From NCBI GenBank assembly GCA_020342235.1, contig CP073218.1:930001-994000 (forward strand): DNA of 64,000 bases, in the 5' to 3' direction. Below, one piece after another: positions 44,401 through 53,299 of this stretch (position 1 is its first letter; the number at the start of each line of letters is the position of its first letter). The position numbers and the translations under genes are program-made. Origin of the DNA: Saccharomycopsis phalli (Eukaryota > Ascomycota > Saccharomycetes > Ascoideales > Saccharomycopsidaceae). Below the pieces are notes generated by a model. That model was not told where the DNA came from, did not search any database, and worked only from the letters and a program-made list of their open reading frames with translations.

Positions 44401-46356
44401 GTGATTCGGCAGGAGCCGAACAAGCGGGAGATCAACTTTGACAAGAAGCGGGAGTCGCCGTACATCAAGAGCAAGGCGCTCATTCCGCAGCGGCCGCCGC
44501 CGGCGAAGCCGGTCAAGTCCGGCTTGCACCGGTCGTCCTCGGTGTCGAAGCGCAACTCGGGGGTGCTCAAGAAGCCCGACCCGGGCATGGACGCGCTTCC
44601 GGAGGAGGCCGGCCCGCGCTTGGGCCGCGCAGGATCGAAGCGGGGCGTGTCCCGGGCAGATTCTGTGTCGTCGCGCATGCTGAGCAAGTTTGAGGAGAAT
44701 AAGATTTCGTTTGAGGGTGCGCCATCGCTCGATGAGGAGTCGGAGGAGTCCGATTCGGACGACGGGTTTTGGGCGGTGGCTCCAAAGGCAAAGGAGCAGG
44801 AGAAGATCGATATCAAGCGGAAGGACTCCAAGTGGATGGTGCGGCCGTCGACGGAGATGTTGTATAATAACTTGGAGCAGTTTTTTCCAAATGCTGATTT
44901 GGACAAGCCGATAATCTATGAGATTGACACGCCTCCTGTTTCGCCTTTGGAGCATAAAGAGAGGGAGAGGCTGGATAAGATGGAGGTTCTGGAGTCTCTG
45001 AAAGTTCTGGAGTCTCTGAAAGTTCTGGAAGTTCTGGAGTCTCTGGCGTCTCTGAAAGTTCTGGCATCTCTGAAAGTCCTGGAATCTCTGGCTCCTCTGA
45101 AAGTCCTGGAATCTCTGGCTCCTCTGAAAGTCCTGGAATCTCTGGCACCGACATCTCTCTCCACCGATTCCCAAAACTCAGCCTCAGACGAAGTGCTCAT
45201 CTTCCCGGAAAACAACAAAATGTCTCGCAGCAGCCGCAGAAAAACCATCCGTGGAATCGCCCGCGAATACAGCATCGCCCGCCAGCGATGGTCACAGGCG
45301 GGCGAAAACAAAACCCTTTTGCGCCGCCAGAGCACAAAGTTGTGGGGCCGCAAGGTCGTCGAGTTGACCAACAAGGACATGAAGTACGACTACATCAGCA
45401 AGCTCAAAAACTCCAAGGGCGAGCTCAAGCAGTTTGCCTGGATCAAGGGCGAACTCATTGGCAAGGGAACATACGGCAAGGTGTTTTTGGCCTTGAACGT
45501 CACCACCGGCGAAATGATGGCCGTCAAGCAGGTCGACATTCCCAGAACAGGTTATGCCAACAAGGAGATGCGCGACATTATCGACGCGTTGCTCAGCGAG
45601 GTGAAAACCATGAAGGACTTGAACCACGCAAACATCGTCCAGTATCTTGGCTTTGAAAAGGTCGGCAACACATACTCGCTCTTCCTCGACTACGTTGCAG
45701 GTGGATCCGTCGCCAGTTGTCTCCGGATCTATGGCCGGTTCGAGGACCAGTTGATCCGCTTCTTGACCAAACAGGTCACCGACGGACTCTCGTACCTCCA
45801 CGGACAGGGGATCTTGCACCGCGACCTAAAGGCAGACAACTTGCTCTTGGACTTGGACGGCGTGTGCAAGATCACCGACTTTGGCATCTCCAAGCGCAGC
45901 GAAAACATCTACAAGAACGACAGCGAAATGTCCATGCAAGGCACCATCTTCTGGATGGCACCCGAGGTCATTGACAACGTCGTCGAGGAAAAACGCCAGG
46001 GATACAGCGCAAAAATCGACATCTGGTCCTTGGGCTGTGTCGTCTTGGAGATGTTTGCTGGAAAACGGCCCTGGTCCAACGTCGAGGCCCTCAGCGCCAT
46101 GTTCCGCATCGGCAAGACAAAGAAGCCTCCTCCAATCCCTGAGGACGTGCTACCGTTTGTCAGCAAGCAGGGCAGGCACTTCTTGAACCAGTGCTTTGAA
46201 ATTGACCCAAACAGGCGGCCAACCGCCTTGGAGTTGTTTCAGAGCAGCGAGTTTTGTGTCGTCGATCCCGGCTTTCTGTTTGAGCAGACAAAGTTGGCCA
46301 GCGTTATAAAGGAGAATAAGGTCAAGGGCCAGCAGTTGGGCTTGCCTCTGGTGTGA
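41401..46356 (+). CDS. BCK1: MAPKKK of the cell-wall-integrity pathway
   Basis: Serine/threonine MAP kinase kinase kinase acting between Pkc1 and Mkk1/2. 1,651 residues (yeast Bck1 1,478). N terminus: lysine-rich repeats of GEKKS/GEKSY (about 95-130) and KYDKYDKYDK (about 180-190). SAM-like domain at about 545-607 (WTMDRVVLWLELYHFNSSWV). Ubiquitin-fold RA/RBD-like domain at about 827-930 (YKSTHHLLVTQDNERF..YEAKLLVEYHG). A Leu-rich repeat of VLESLAPLK units lies at 1196-1252. Kinase domain about 1345-1620: GKGTYGKV, the VAIK-type lysine in MAVKQV, HRDLKADN, DFGISK, MQGTIFWMAPEV and YSAKIDIWSLGCVVLEMFAGKRPW, close to Bck1. ATG at 41401 directly after the E-boxes. Confidence 0.93.
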   Translation: MANRSDDNVPNFLLDNIPILDDGGSSSLSPTTPLIRSRPGIYNAAGGSPYPNMSYNKLRLFRSTLNVSSAYSLSKVYGGGMRNANSNRYGSYGEKKSGEKKSGEKKSGEKSYGEKSYGEKSYGEKSYGEKDRNFSGTYYSGRKVDSYSTTTTPKKYEEKKSEDMRKLDFDHARYKKKDHDKYDKYDKYDKYEKTETSLDKHEKGEKLGEKFSDTNKSLKEQHRILALGLGIKVPSTDSPTEKRLIHEVKTPESSTGIGHSPLGNLEDFPLVNFSLRRSNTRHSPVSAQREVSLVMADNLPISVHSNSLEEPSGRRFSFVDRMMAMDDIDLSYLSDTAPVDRIKLDSAISLDKMPDGVSEDNVSPTDRSPRSASFRGGDDGAQHQKVSSISRISLKPSSEADAELEDKIKSLLLIRKNRPGDDKTGSPGPAPGPAEGPKPPSAPEDGPESHEMLSPVLATEGGTPVLRERSKSFNSKTDLILDRFPNFSAAPDLISPPRSPNKLFINSVSNTPVNLRLKTQDDEPEPDDTHKKSLFHISKDSDSVINWDVLDGREWTMDRVVLWLELYHFNSSWVQTFRKHGIYGPRFLELSNDERFSKFNTYLKLNNEYLDFGAKTGKDRADEPPAGDGTDSDLLLSSTSKFRYLLKQTVSRGTVPGAAADDLKLLQGSRRPLEDMNRHGRSNSDDIQSHASKYYGLDDSKVKTPVLAGTRRLSYITRPFSVIDTGKKPGSAGGKESPMSPYSAIFRRYSKPEELPVLGAGSSAGSGTGSTGGAGHVISPTSTHFAPDGDKVSFLKKKLRKKDKKNVGSPVSPVSEPRISKDVVGHLQLTDKQIPKPHPYKSTHHLLVTQDNERFFAVGLAKVATLVDLKSSCAAVLNFPVTQLDKVSFRMTDYECDPGEPLDDETLEDLIACSFLSYEAKLLVEYHGPDTTDLVHSNTRSTQSTQSSDAASFELAPDNKVSYPPTPSSLINDGPKDARTSTGEEVDYLNFKDGAKSSFSVIRQEPNKREINFDKKRESPYIKSKALIPQRPPPAKPVKSGLHRSSSVSKRNSGVLKKPDPGMDALPEEAGPRLGRAGSKRGVSRADSVSSRMLSKFEENKISFEGAPSLDEESEESDSDDGFWAVAPKAKEQEKIDIKRKDSKWMVRPSTEMLYNNLEQFFPNADLDKPIIYEIDTPPVSPLEHKERERLDKMEVLESLKVLESLKVLEVLESLASLKVLASLKVLESLAPLKVLESLAPLKVLESLAPTSLSTDSQNSASDEVLIFPENNKMSRSSRRKTIRGIAREYSIARQRWSQAGENKTLLRRQSTKLWGRKVVELTNKDMKYDYISKLKNSKGELKQFAWIKGELIGKGTYGKVFLALNVTTGEMMAVKQVDIPRTGYANKEMRDIIDALLSEVKTMKDLNHANIVQYLGFEKVGNTYSLFLDYVAGGSVASCLRIYGRFEDQLIRFLTKQVTDGLSYLHGQGILHRDLKADNLLLDLDGVCKITDFGISKRSENIYKNDSEMSMQGTIFWMAPEVIDNVVEEKRQGYSAKIDIWSLGCVVLEMFAGKRPWSNVEALSAMFRIGKTKKPPPIPEDVLPFVSKQGRHFLNQCFEIDPNRRPTALELFQSSEFCVVDPGFLFEQTKLASVIKENKVKGQQLGLPLV
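44985..45150 (+). repeat. Coding repeat in BCK1 (VLESLK units)
   Basis: In-frame tandem units of GTTCTGGAGTCTCTGAAA (18 bp) and a 30-bp variant with GCTCCTCTGAAAGTC encode a leucine-rich amphipathic segment just before the kinase linker. Absent from the yeast protein as far as I know. Confidence 0.8.
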
Positions 46357-46849
46357 TTTGTGCAATTCAGTTGAAACTGCCCATGACCATGGAGGTGCCT
46401 GTAGTGGTATGTGTAGAGTCTAGTGATTTCTTTCATGGGCATGATAGTGTTTATGGCAGATATAAAGCCAAATTGGTTAAAGCAGCGCAATAAAGACATT
46501 TACTCGACATTCTGGCTGATTCAGCTTTATAACGCAATGGTATAGTCCATTTCTACAACTGGTTCTCTTGACTTGTTTCATTCTACGACTTGCTTCCTTT
46601 CTACAATGTATTCCTCTTTGACTTTGTCAATCTCATCGTCCATAGTGTGACATGGTTATAAACGTATTGTAATATAGTCCGTACCTACCTTAATTCTTTC
46701 TGATACAAGACTCAAACTCCTATGATTATGCTCAGGCAATTATGCTAGTCTTTTATCAATTCTGCTTCTTCCTTTCCATTTTTTTGAATTGTCAAGCGAA
46801 TATATTTTAGCTGTTTTACCAAACTCGTATCCTAGTTACTATATTACAC
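46357..46849. other. BCK1 3' region with a minisatellite block
   Basis: AT-rich. At 46555-46625 two to three units of the CTACGACTTGYTTCCTTT minisatellite occur, the same repeat as at 47805-48300. No gene. Confidence 0.45.
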
Positions 46850-46990
46850 TTATGCTTAGATATTTACTTAATTATAAATAAGTTTTGTACCTTTGTAATT
46901 GAATAATCAAAACGGTAGAAATAACTGAGTTGAATTTCTTCTCAATCTCTTAACTACGGAAATATCTCCCCTTTAAAGGAGAGATATCCC
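46850..46990 (+). mobile_element. LTR remnant (fossil)
   Basis: About 140 bp matching the first block at 28230-28350 (TTTGTAATTGAATAATCAAA, CTTAACTACGGAAATATC). No internal sequence; old. Confidence 0.45.
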
Positions 46991-46996
46991 TCATAA

Positions 46997-47621
46997 GTTT
47001 ACACAAATCCCAGCAACCCATACAAACGACCATAGACACGCAAATCAAATCAGGCGTCGCAAACAATAAACTCCACGCGTATCCCCTCATCAAAGAGACT
47101 CACATGGTCCTCAACATCACTATCCCCTATCAAAGATCATTTAAAGTCGTCTCCTAAAGAATCAATCAGAGGACAGAACAACTAATTCAAAATCAGTCTG
47201 AACTGGATACTGCCACACTACAAACGACCCCGCTGAAACATGGAAAATTTCTGTCCTAAAAGGAACTACACAGAAAAAGGTAACCAAGTGATGGAAGAGC
47301 TCATTAACTCCAATGAGATCCGGCTCCGTCACATTACACACTACACAATGCTCAATTCGAGTGACTACTGACAAGTCAAAACTACTTTCAGAAGCCTTAG
47401 TTGGACATAAGCAAACACTCAGAAAGGCCAACCAACTACGTAGCAGCCAAAGCTTAGTTTTACATATATAAAGACGTTATTCAACGCAGAGGCTAGCCCA
47501 TCATGCAGCAGATATCAAAATGCCCAGCCATCTACTTTCCACGACGACTACAAAGCCGTCCTTAGTCGTAGACGGCAAAGCGTAAATCTCCTCTGGGAGC
47601 CTAGTATAGCTATGGTCTTGA

Positions 47622-47663
<42 letters not shown>

Positions 47664-47665
47664 AG
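46997..47665 (+). mobile_element. 5'-truncated LINE family-1 copy
   Basis: Plus strand from the late ORF2 region (ACACGCAAATCAAATCAGGC, as at 60897) to the 3' end, with part of the 3' UTR deleted, ending in about ten TTA/ATT repeats (47625-47662). ORF2 frame is broken repeatedly. Confidence 0.8.
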
Positions 47666-47804
47666 TTCACACAGCCATGATTTTCACACTCCCATACAAC
47701 TGCATTATCTGTATGTTGTGCAGTACCATGAGTTCATTCTAACGTAAAGTAGCTCTCCGTTATTGGTGAGCGACTTACTTGTGGTGTTTAACATCAACAG
47801 ATTT

Positions 47805-48300
47805 ATTTCATTTCTACGACTTGTTCCTCTTTTTGACTTGCTCCTCTTTGACTTGCTCCTCTTTGACTTGCTCCCTTTCTATGTGTGTAGTTTATAGGTC
47901 TACCCTGATTAGTCATAGTATTACAGTAAACTATAAACTACTTAATCATTTGTTTTGTTCCCTTAGGATTTGGATAACCGGATTGGGTTTTGCTAGATAA
48001 AAATATCCAGCTGAATTAGTCTTATGGTAATTATATTTGCAGCAAACGGTCGGCTTTTCTATAGAGAACGCCGATCCTCATTCGAGGTTATTGTCCACTA
48101 ATCAGACAGTGGTTACCGCTGATCAACGCACACACTAATGTATTCTGTGGCTCAGTTCGAGAAGCTACTTCGGACTCCGTCTTGAATACTAGACCTATCA
48201 TGTAGTGTTAGTTAACCACAACACTACGACTTGTTCCCTTTCTACTACTTGTTCCTCTTCTACAACTTGTTTCATTACTACTACGTGTTCCCTTTTCACA
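47805..48300. repeat. CTACGACTTGTTCC minisatellite split by an LTR
   Basis: Units such as TTTGACTTGCTCCTC at 47805-47881 and CTACTACTTGTTCCTCTT at 48224-48300 form one array interrupted by the LTR at 47882-48223. A further block lies at 46555-46625. Confidence 0.65.
47882..48223 (-). mobile_element. Solo LTR in a minisatellite (fossil)
   Basis: About 342 bp with TG...CA ends, starting on the minus strand TGTTGTGGTTAACTAAC. Its 3' part (CAATCCGGTTATCCAAATCC, AGTAGTTTATAG) matches the LTR at 17056-17398, so it is the same or a sister family. Short CTA duplication at its borders. No internal region; looks moderately old. Confidence 0.65.
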
Positions 48301-48614
48301 GAAAAACGAGTCGCTTTCTCCAGTATAAATACTCAGACTTCTCTGAATGGTCAAGCAGATATTTCAGCATTCACCAACTCGTACCCTAGAAACATCTCAA
48401 AAAGTAGAATACCTCCACAACCACCATGGTATGCAAAGCTTACCTTAATTGAGTCATTTTTATATTGAAGACGCGGCAAAACACAATCGGCTACCATAGA
48501 ATCACCATCAATGTGCCATAAAAAATCTCTATAACCTATTTATAATCAATAACCATAATACCAACAGGGATTCACTCTCCATTAGTTTTATCCACGTACC
48601 ATACCTTCAACCAT
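48301..48614. other. Spacer before the LRR gene 3' end
   Basis: AT-rich, with no gene or element recognised. Confidence 0.4.
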
Positions 48615-50183
48615 TTAATGCTCCTCACACTCACTGTGCCAACGAAAATTATTGGGATAGTCAACAATATACGCTTTATTGCTCAAGTGCGTTTCATAAA
48701 ACGTCTCTGTAATGACAATTTGCACGTGGGGAAACTTCTGAAACAATTCGGGCATCCAGTCTGTCTTCACCCAGATGTTCGTGTCATTAAGGTGAATCGT
48801 TTCTATAGATTTAAAGGTGCGTGCATTTTTATTCGATCTCAACGACGACCCTTCAAATATAAACTCCCTCAACACATACATATTCCGGAAATCTGGAAAG
48901 GATATCATAGGACAAAAGCTCAAGTCCAAGACCTCCAATCTAGCGAGACCAGCTAACGAAATGTGAACAAAGTTCGACCAGCTGAGTTCCAAAAATCGAA
49001 TTCTAGAATAGTTGATGCGAATCTCGGGCAACTCATGGATAAATGAATCACATATAACAAGAACTTCCAAGTTCAATCCTTGGATATCAGGCATGGCAGT
49101 TAGACAGGTGTTGTAAAATCTCAAAATTTCCACCTGAGGTATGCACTCTATATGGCTGATCGAGCGAATAGGGCCGCTTATTGATAGTTCTGTTAGATGC
49201 TTTAAATTGTAAAACTTGCCAAAGTCCATCTCCTTGTCGTACGTTGTAATTTCCAATATCTGGACGTTTTTCAGCGGATCGATATCTAAATGTTTGAAGA
49301 AGCCAACCATCAAACTGACGAAAATCGCGTTTGAAAGCACGCCAATGGAATCATCTTTCAAAAGTGACGCTATTTTGGTATAATCAGAATGAAACACTAC
49401 TTCCTCGACTTTGGGAAGATATAGTTTAGACAAATTTGCCGAAGCCAATTTTCCAATAAGAACATGGGTCACCTTTGGGCATTTGAATTTCTCAACGTAG
49501 TCTAAAGTGGCTCTTCTGATTTCCAAGATTTTTAAATTGGGCAATGTAATTGTGCCAATGTTTGCTTCGGGGACATGAACGTGTCTCGAAATGTAATCAC
49601 AGTCGCGCAAAAGAACAAGAATCTCCAAAGTAGAACTGCGTTGAAACTTTGCAATGACTGGGGGAATCCATTCACACTCCAATCGTTTCAATCTCGGTAG
49701 CACTGGTATATGAACCTTTATGCTGGTATGATCGCAATCAAGCGAGTTCCCACTGGTGATGACAAGGTTTTCTAAGTTGGTTAGCTGGAGTAGGAAAGCT
49801 TCAAATGCTGTTTCTTCAAGAGGATTATCGTCGGTTGGGTTGGTGCCCTGACGGTACAAAAAGGTTGTCAAGCTGGAATTTACTTTTAAACTCCGTACAT
49901 CTTCAACGTATTGGAACTTGTCAATACAGTATGGTAGTAATTGATACTTTTCCAGAAATAGGTTGGACGAGTTTCCTGAATAAATATCAGTGAGATATTG
50001 ATTATATTCCTTGTCACTGTCTGGGTCACGGCCAATTGCAACTGAACAATATAGGATAGACTTGGCGATATCTAGCCAATCATTGTGCTCAGAAATGGAT
50101 TCAATCAACTGTTTGCAGGATATTGTGGTTAAACATCCGCAGATGTATTCAATTGCGGTATCAGGAAGGTTAGAAAGTGACAT
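48615..50183 (-). CDS. F-box-like leucine-rich-repeat protein
   Basis: 522 residues from the ATG at 50183. N terminus LPDTAIEYICGCL..SCKQLIESISEHN has the look of an F-box (LP.E....I...L). The rest is a series of irregular leucine-rich repeats such as LPNLKILEIRRATL, LKHLTELSISGPI, GLARLEVLDLSFCPM and FRNMYVLREFIFEGSS. Yeast F-box/LRR proteins recruit substrates to SCF ubiquitin ligases; the exact family is not recognised. The frame is open 84 codons upstream, but that part is low-information and begins before the E-box at 50225-50230, so the later ATG is preferred. Confidence 0.7.
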   Translation of the reverse strand: MSLSNLPDTAIEYICGCLTTISCKQLIESISEHNDWLDIAKSILYCSVAIGRDPDSDKEYNQYLTDIYSGNSSNLFLEKYQLLPYCIDKFQYVEDVRSLKVNSSLTTFLYRQGTNPTDDNPLEETAFEAFLLQLTNLENLVITSGNSLDCDHTSIKVHIPVLPRLKRLECEWIPPVIAKFQRSSTLEILVLLRDCDYISRHVHVPEANIGTITLPNLKILEIRRATLDYVEKFKCPKVTHVLIGKLASANLSKLYLPKVEEVVFHSDYTKIASLLKDDSIGVLSNAIFVSLMVGFFKHLDIDPLKNVQILEITTYDKEMDFGKFYNLKHLTELSISGPIRSISHIECIPQVEILRFYNTCLTAMPDIQGLNLEVLVICDSFIHELPEIRINYSRIRFLELSWSNFVHISLAGLARLEVLDLSFCPMISFPDFRNMYVLREFIFEGSSLRSNKNARTFKSIETIHLNDTNIWVKTDWMPELFQKFPHVQIVITETFYETHLSNKAYIVDYPNNFRWHSECEEH

Positions 50184-50735
50184 TGTGGGACAGACACAAG
50201 ACAAATTGTATTTAATAGTGACACCACGTGACAATGCATTAGTCGGACGTGATGGACTAGAGCTATAGGCATGGAGAGGTTGATATTTTAACATCAAAAT
50301 GTCACATGATGTTGTAAGAGGTCCTTGGCTTGAAGTTTGGTGGTTTGAAATTCCCTTCGGCATGAAATGTAGATGGATGGAAAAGGCACTTGAATCGCAA
50401 TAGGACTTGAATCGCAATAGGACTTGAAATCGCAATAGGCATTTGCAATCAAATGGAATAATCTGGATCCATTTTGTAATCCAATTAGCCTGTTTAATTG
50501 ATCTGTGACTCGAGTTTTCGCCAGACGGACAATAGTATAAACCACCGATCGTATAACCACCAATTCGTAACCACCAATTTGTATAACCACCAATTCATAT
50601 AACCACCAATTCGCAACCAACAATTCATTTAATCACCACGTAATCACCAATCGTAGACATACTAATACCAAACCAATCTATGGAGCACTACAAGCACATG
50701 AACAAACCATTTACCAGCAAAACAAAACAAAAACT
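50184..50735. promoter_or_regulatory. LRR gene promoter and short repeats
   Basis: CACGTG at 50225-50230, 42 bp before the LRR-gene ATG. Then three units of GACTTGAATCGCAATAG (50390-50440) and five units of AACCACCAATT (50555-50625). No gene. Confidence 0.5.
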
Positions 50736-53222
50736 CTACTTATTTCTCGACTGAAACGCCAGACCCTCCTCTGGACGTTTCTGGCCGGTATTTAATGCGG
50801 CTCTCTTTCTTGGCCCGGCTTCGAAAAGCAGTCTTTTCATTACATCTTGCAGCATGGGAGCCTTTGTCTGCAGCATCTGGGACAATCCGTCGGAGAGAGG
50901 CGAGTCTGCGTCCTTGTGGTACTTGTCAGCGAGCAATATCTTGTCAAACAACATATTGTCCATGAGGTCCTGAGACTCAACAAGACTCTTGTTGAATTTG
51001 CCGACCTTTTGCTGCTCCTCGTCCTTGTACAAGCCGGTTTTGTCGTTGATCTGGACCTTGAACCCAAGAAACTGCTTGTTTTTAAAGTCCAAAAACAATA
51101 GGATCTGGTCGTTGTTTCTGAGGAGGGTCTTCTTGCCCTTTGATATTTTCTTGCCGTTTATATGGCACCCGTTGGTGCTGTAGTCAATGAGCCATACGTC
51201 GTCCAATCCTTGGGCCGGGGACTCGTAGAAGCTCTTGCCAATGGGATGCCGTTTGCGGATGATGATGCAGTGGAATTTTGAGATTCTGCTGTCCTCGATG
51301 CTGAAGTTGCAATTGCCGTTGCGGCCGATGATGAACGGGCGGTTTGTTTGCGGGATGAATATTTTCTCGTGTTCAATGGAGTGAATTAGCGGGAGAAGGG
51401 TGAGGAATGTGCCTGGGGGAGCGTTTGTGGGGTGGTTTTGTCCCGGGTTGTCGATGATTATTTCGTGGTTGTTTTGGGACTTGAATGCGCTGAAGGTTGA
51501 GTCTAGGTCGACTGGTGCGACTGATGAGTCTGGTGAGATGACGCGAGAGATTGTTTTGGGGATGGCATGGGTGTTGGATATGTTGGGGAGGTTGGAGATG
51601 GGGATATTTGGGATATTTGAGTTGGGGATATTTGGGATATTTGAGTTGGGGATATTTGGGATATTTGAGTTGGGGACATTTGAGTCATTTGGAACAATAG
51701 AGTTGTCGGGGACAATAGATTTGTCTGGAATAATAGAATTTCCTTGGATCTTGGAGTCCTCTGGAACAATATATTTGTCTTGAACAATAGATTTTTCTGG
51801 AACAATAGACTTGTCTGGAACAATAGACTTGTCTGGAATAATAGAATTTCCTTGAATCTTAGAGTCCTCTGGAATCTTACATTCTCCCATACTGTCATCC
51901 CCCATCTTTTCATCCCCACTTCCCCCATCCATCATCCACGGATGCCCCAACGCCTCCTCAGCAGTCAATCGCCGGCTAGGATCCACCTGCAACAAACACT
52001 CAATGAAATTCTTGGCATTCTCCGACAAATTCAGGTCGTTCAACGGCGAGTCGTGGTAGCTGCCATTGCGAATCTGCCGAAACAACTGGTCCTGGGTCTT
52101 GCCGGAAAACGGCAAGTGCGCCGTGAGAATCACATAGCACAAGCAGCCAATCAGCCACATGTCCACAAGCGAACTGTACGACTTGCGGTTGTGTTTGCTG
52201 CGCGACGCCAACTTCCCGTCGATAATCTCCGGAGCTACGTACGCCAACGTGCCGCAGAAGGTCTTCAATTGGCTTCCCTGAGCCTCGCCTACCTTTGCTA
52301 GGCCAAAGTCGGTGATCTTGATGCATATCGGACTGTCTCTCGCGATCAAAATGTTGTCTGGCTTGAGGTCCCGGTGCAGAATCCCGAGCTTGTGCACATA
52401 GTCAACGGCTGTGAGGATTTGCCGCGTGATTTGCCGCAGCACCGACTCACTGATGCTTCCTTGGCCGGCTACAAAGTCCATCAAGTCACCTCCGGCCACA
52501 AAGTCCATGATCAAGTAGTAGTAGTCTTCATCCTCGTAGAATCCCTTGAGTTTGATGATATATTCGTGGTCGAGCCGCGTCAAAATGTCCAATTCGCGCT
52601 TCACCCCACTGGCATTGTCCATGCCTAGCTTCCGCTTCAGGATGATTTTCACGGCAAAAGTCTCGCCGCTCGACCGCTCAACAGCCTGCTTCACCGTCGC
52701 AAACGCCCCCTGGCCAATCACCTCCTTCTTGATGATGTAGTCCCTGGTGATTTCCGTGCGTCGCTCGTCGCCAGACGTCTCATGGGTCTTTGGCCGCGGA
52801 AACACGACAATAAACCGCACAATGTCGCTCTCAACACCAATTCCAACCGCAACCTCGTCGCCCTGGTTCAACAAGTAGTTCTTCCCCTTGAGAAGCCGCG
52901 TGTTGTTCACAAATGTGCCGTTGGTGCTCGTGTCGGTAATAAGCACGTTTCCGTCGTTGCTACGCCATATCCGGAAGTGCCGGCCGCTCAACCGTGGCGC
53001 CTTCACCCGAAACACCACGTCGGCCCCGCTATTCCGCCCAAACACCCACGTCTGCTGCCCTCCATCCGTCTTTAGGTCCGTCACCGGAAGTCCGCCCTTG
53101 GTGCAAATGAGCCGCACAAGCACACCCTCAAGACCCTCGTTCGCCTCGTGCACCGCCTGATTCAACTGCGTCGGCTGGGTCGGCTGGGTAACTGGCTCCA
53201 CTGCTTGGTTCGTCTCGTCCAT
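50736..53222 (-). CDS. RAD53: DNA-damage checkpoint kinase with two FHA domains
   Basis: Chk2-type effector kinase of the S-phase and DNA-damage checkpoints. 828 residues (yeast Rad53 821). N-terminal TQ cluster VTQPTQPTQ (Mec1/Tel1 target type), FHA1 at about 35-145 (FGRNSGADVV, SGRHF, TSTNGTFVN), kinase about 160-438 (GQGAFATVK, FAVKII, HRDLKPDN, DFGLAK, CGTLAYVAPE, LTAEEALGHPW), a repetitive linker (about 450-560: NSNIPNIP and SIVPDKSIV units), FHA2 at about 620-720 (IIGRNGNCNF, ISKFHC, YSTNGCHING), and a basic C tail. Start: first ATG (53222); the frame is open nine codons upstream without ATG. Two-FHA layout is Rad53-specific. Confidence 0.94.
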   Translation of the reverse strand: MDETNQAVEPVTQPTQPTQLNQAVHEANEGLEGVLVRLICTKGGLPVTDLKTDGGQQTWVFGRNSGADVVFRVKAPRLSGRHFRIWRSNDGNVLITDTSTNGTFVNNTRLLKGKNYLLNQGDEVAVGIGVESDIVRFIVVFPRPKTHETSGDERRTEITRDYIIKKEVIGQGAFATVKQAVERSSGETFAVKIILKRKLGMDNASGVKRELDILTRLDHEYIIKLKGFYEDEDYYYLIMDFVAGGDLMDFVAGQGSISESVLRQITRQILTAVDYVHKLGILHRDLKPDNILIARDSPICIKITDFGLAKVGEAQGSQLKTFCGTLAYVAPEIIDGKLASRSKHNRKSYSSLVDMWLIGCLCYVILTAHLPFSGKTQDQLFRQIRNGSYHDSPLNDLNLSENAKNFIECLLQVDPSRRLTAEEALGHPWMMDGGSGDEKMGDDSMGECKIPEDSKIQGNSIIPDKSIVPDKSIVPEKSIVQDKYIVPEDSKIQGNSIIPDKSIVPDNSIVPNDSNVPNSNIPNIPNSNIPNIPNSNIPNIPISNLPNISNTHAIPKTISRVISPDSSVAPVDLDSTFSAFKSQNNHEIIIDNPGQNHPTNAPPGTFLTLLPLIHSIEHEKIFIPQTNRPFIIGRNGNCNFSIEDSRISKFHCIIIRKRHPIGKSFYESPAQGLDDVWLIDYSTNGCHINGKKISKGKKTLLRNNDQILLFLDFKNKQFLGFKVQINDKTGLYKDEEQQKVGKFNKSLVESQDLMDNMLFDKILLADKYHKDADSPLSDGLSQMLQTKAPMLQDVMKRLLFEAGPRKRAALNTGQKRPEEGLAFQSRNK
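51595..51870 (-). repeat. Coding repeats in the RAD53 linker
   Basis: 27-bp units (GGGATATTTGGGATATTTGA plus GTT) at 51598-51685 and 18-45-bp units around GGAACAATAGACTTGTCT at 51700-51870 keep the frame and encode Asn/Pro/Ile-rich and SIVPDK peptides. Confidence 0.75.
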
Positions 53223-53255
53223 GGTGCTCTGGCGTCGCGAGTCGGTCAACAGCCC

Positions 53256-53290
53256 CGCGTTGGCCGGGTAACCCCGCGTTGGGTATAAAA
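53256..53290 (-). promoter_or_regulatory. ACGCG cores upstream of RAD53
   Basis: The minus strand has AACGCGGGG twice (CGCGTT at 53275-53280, CGCGTT at 53256-53261), 34 and 53 bp before the ATG. These are the cores of MBF sites, without the full ACGCGT. A TATAAAAA reads on the plus strand at 53283-53290. Confidence 0.35.
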
Positions 53291-53299
53291 AGGGACGAG

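Noticed and set aside
44029-45174. 381-codon antisense open frame opposite BCK1
   Set aside because: Lies entirely opposite the GC-rich BCK1 coding sequence, composition is Arg/Leu/Gln-rich as expected for a shadow frame, and no known domain is visible.
50184-50435. N-terminal extension of the LRR protein
   Set aside because: Low-complexity, includes short DNA repeats and the E-box; F-box-like sequence starts right at the ATG at 50183.
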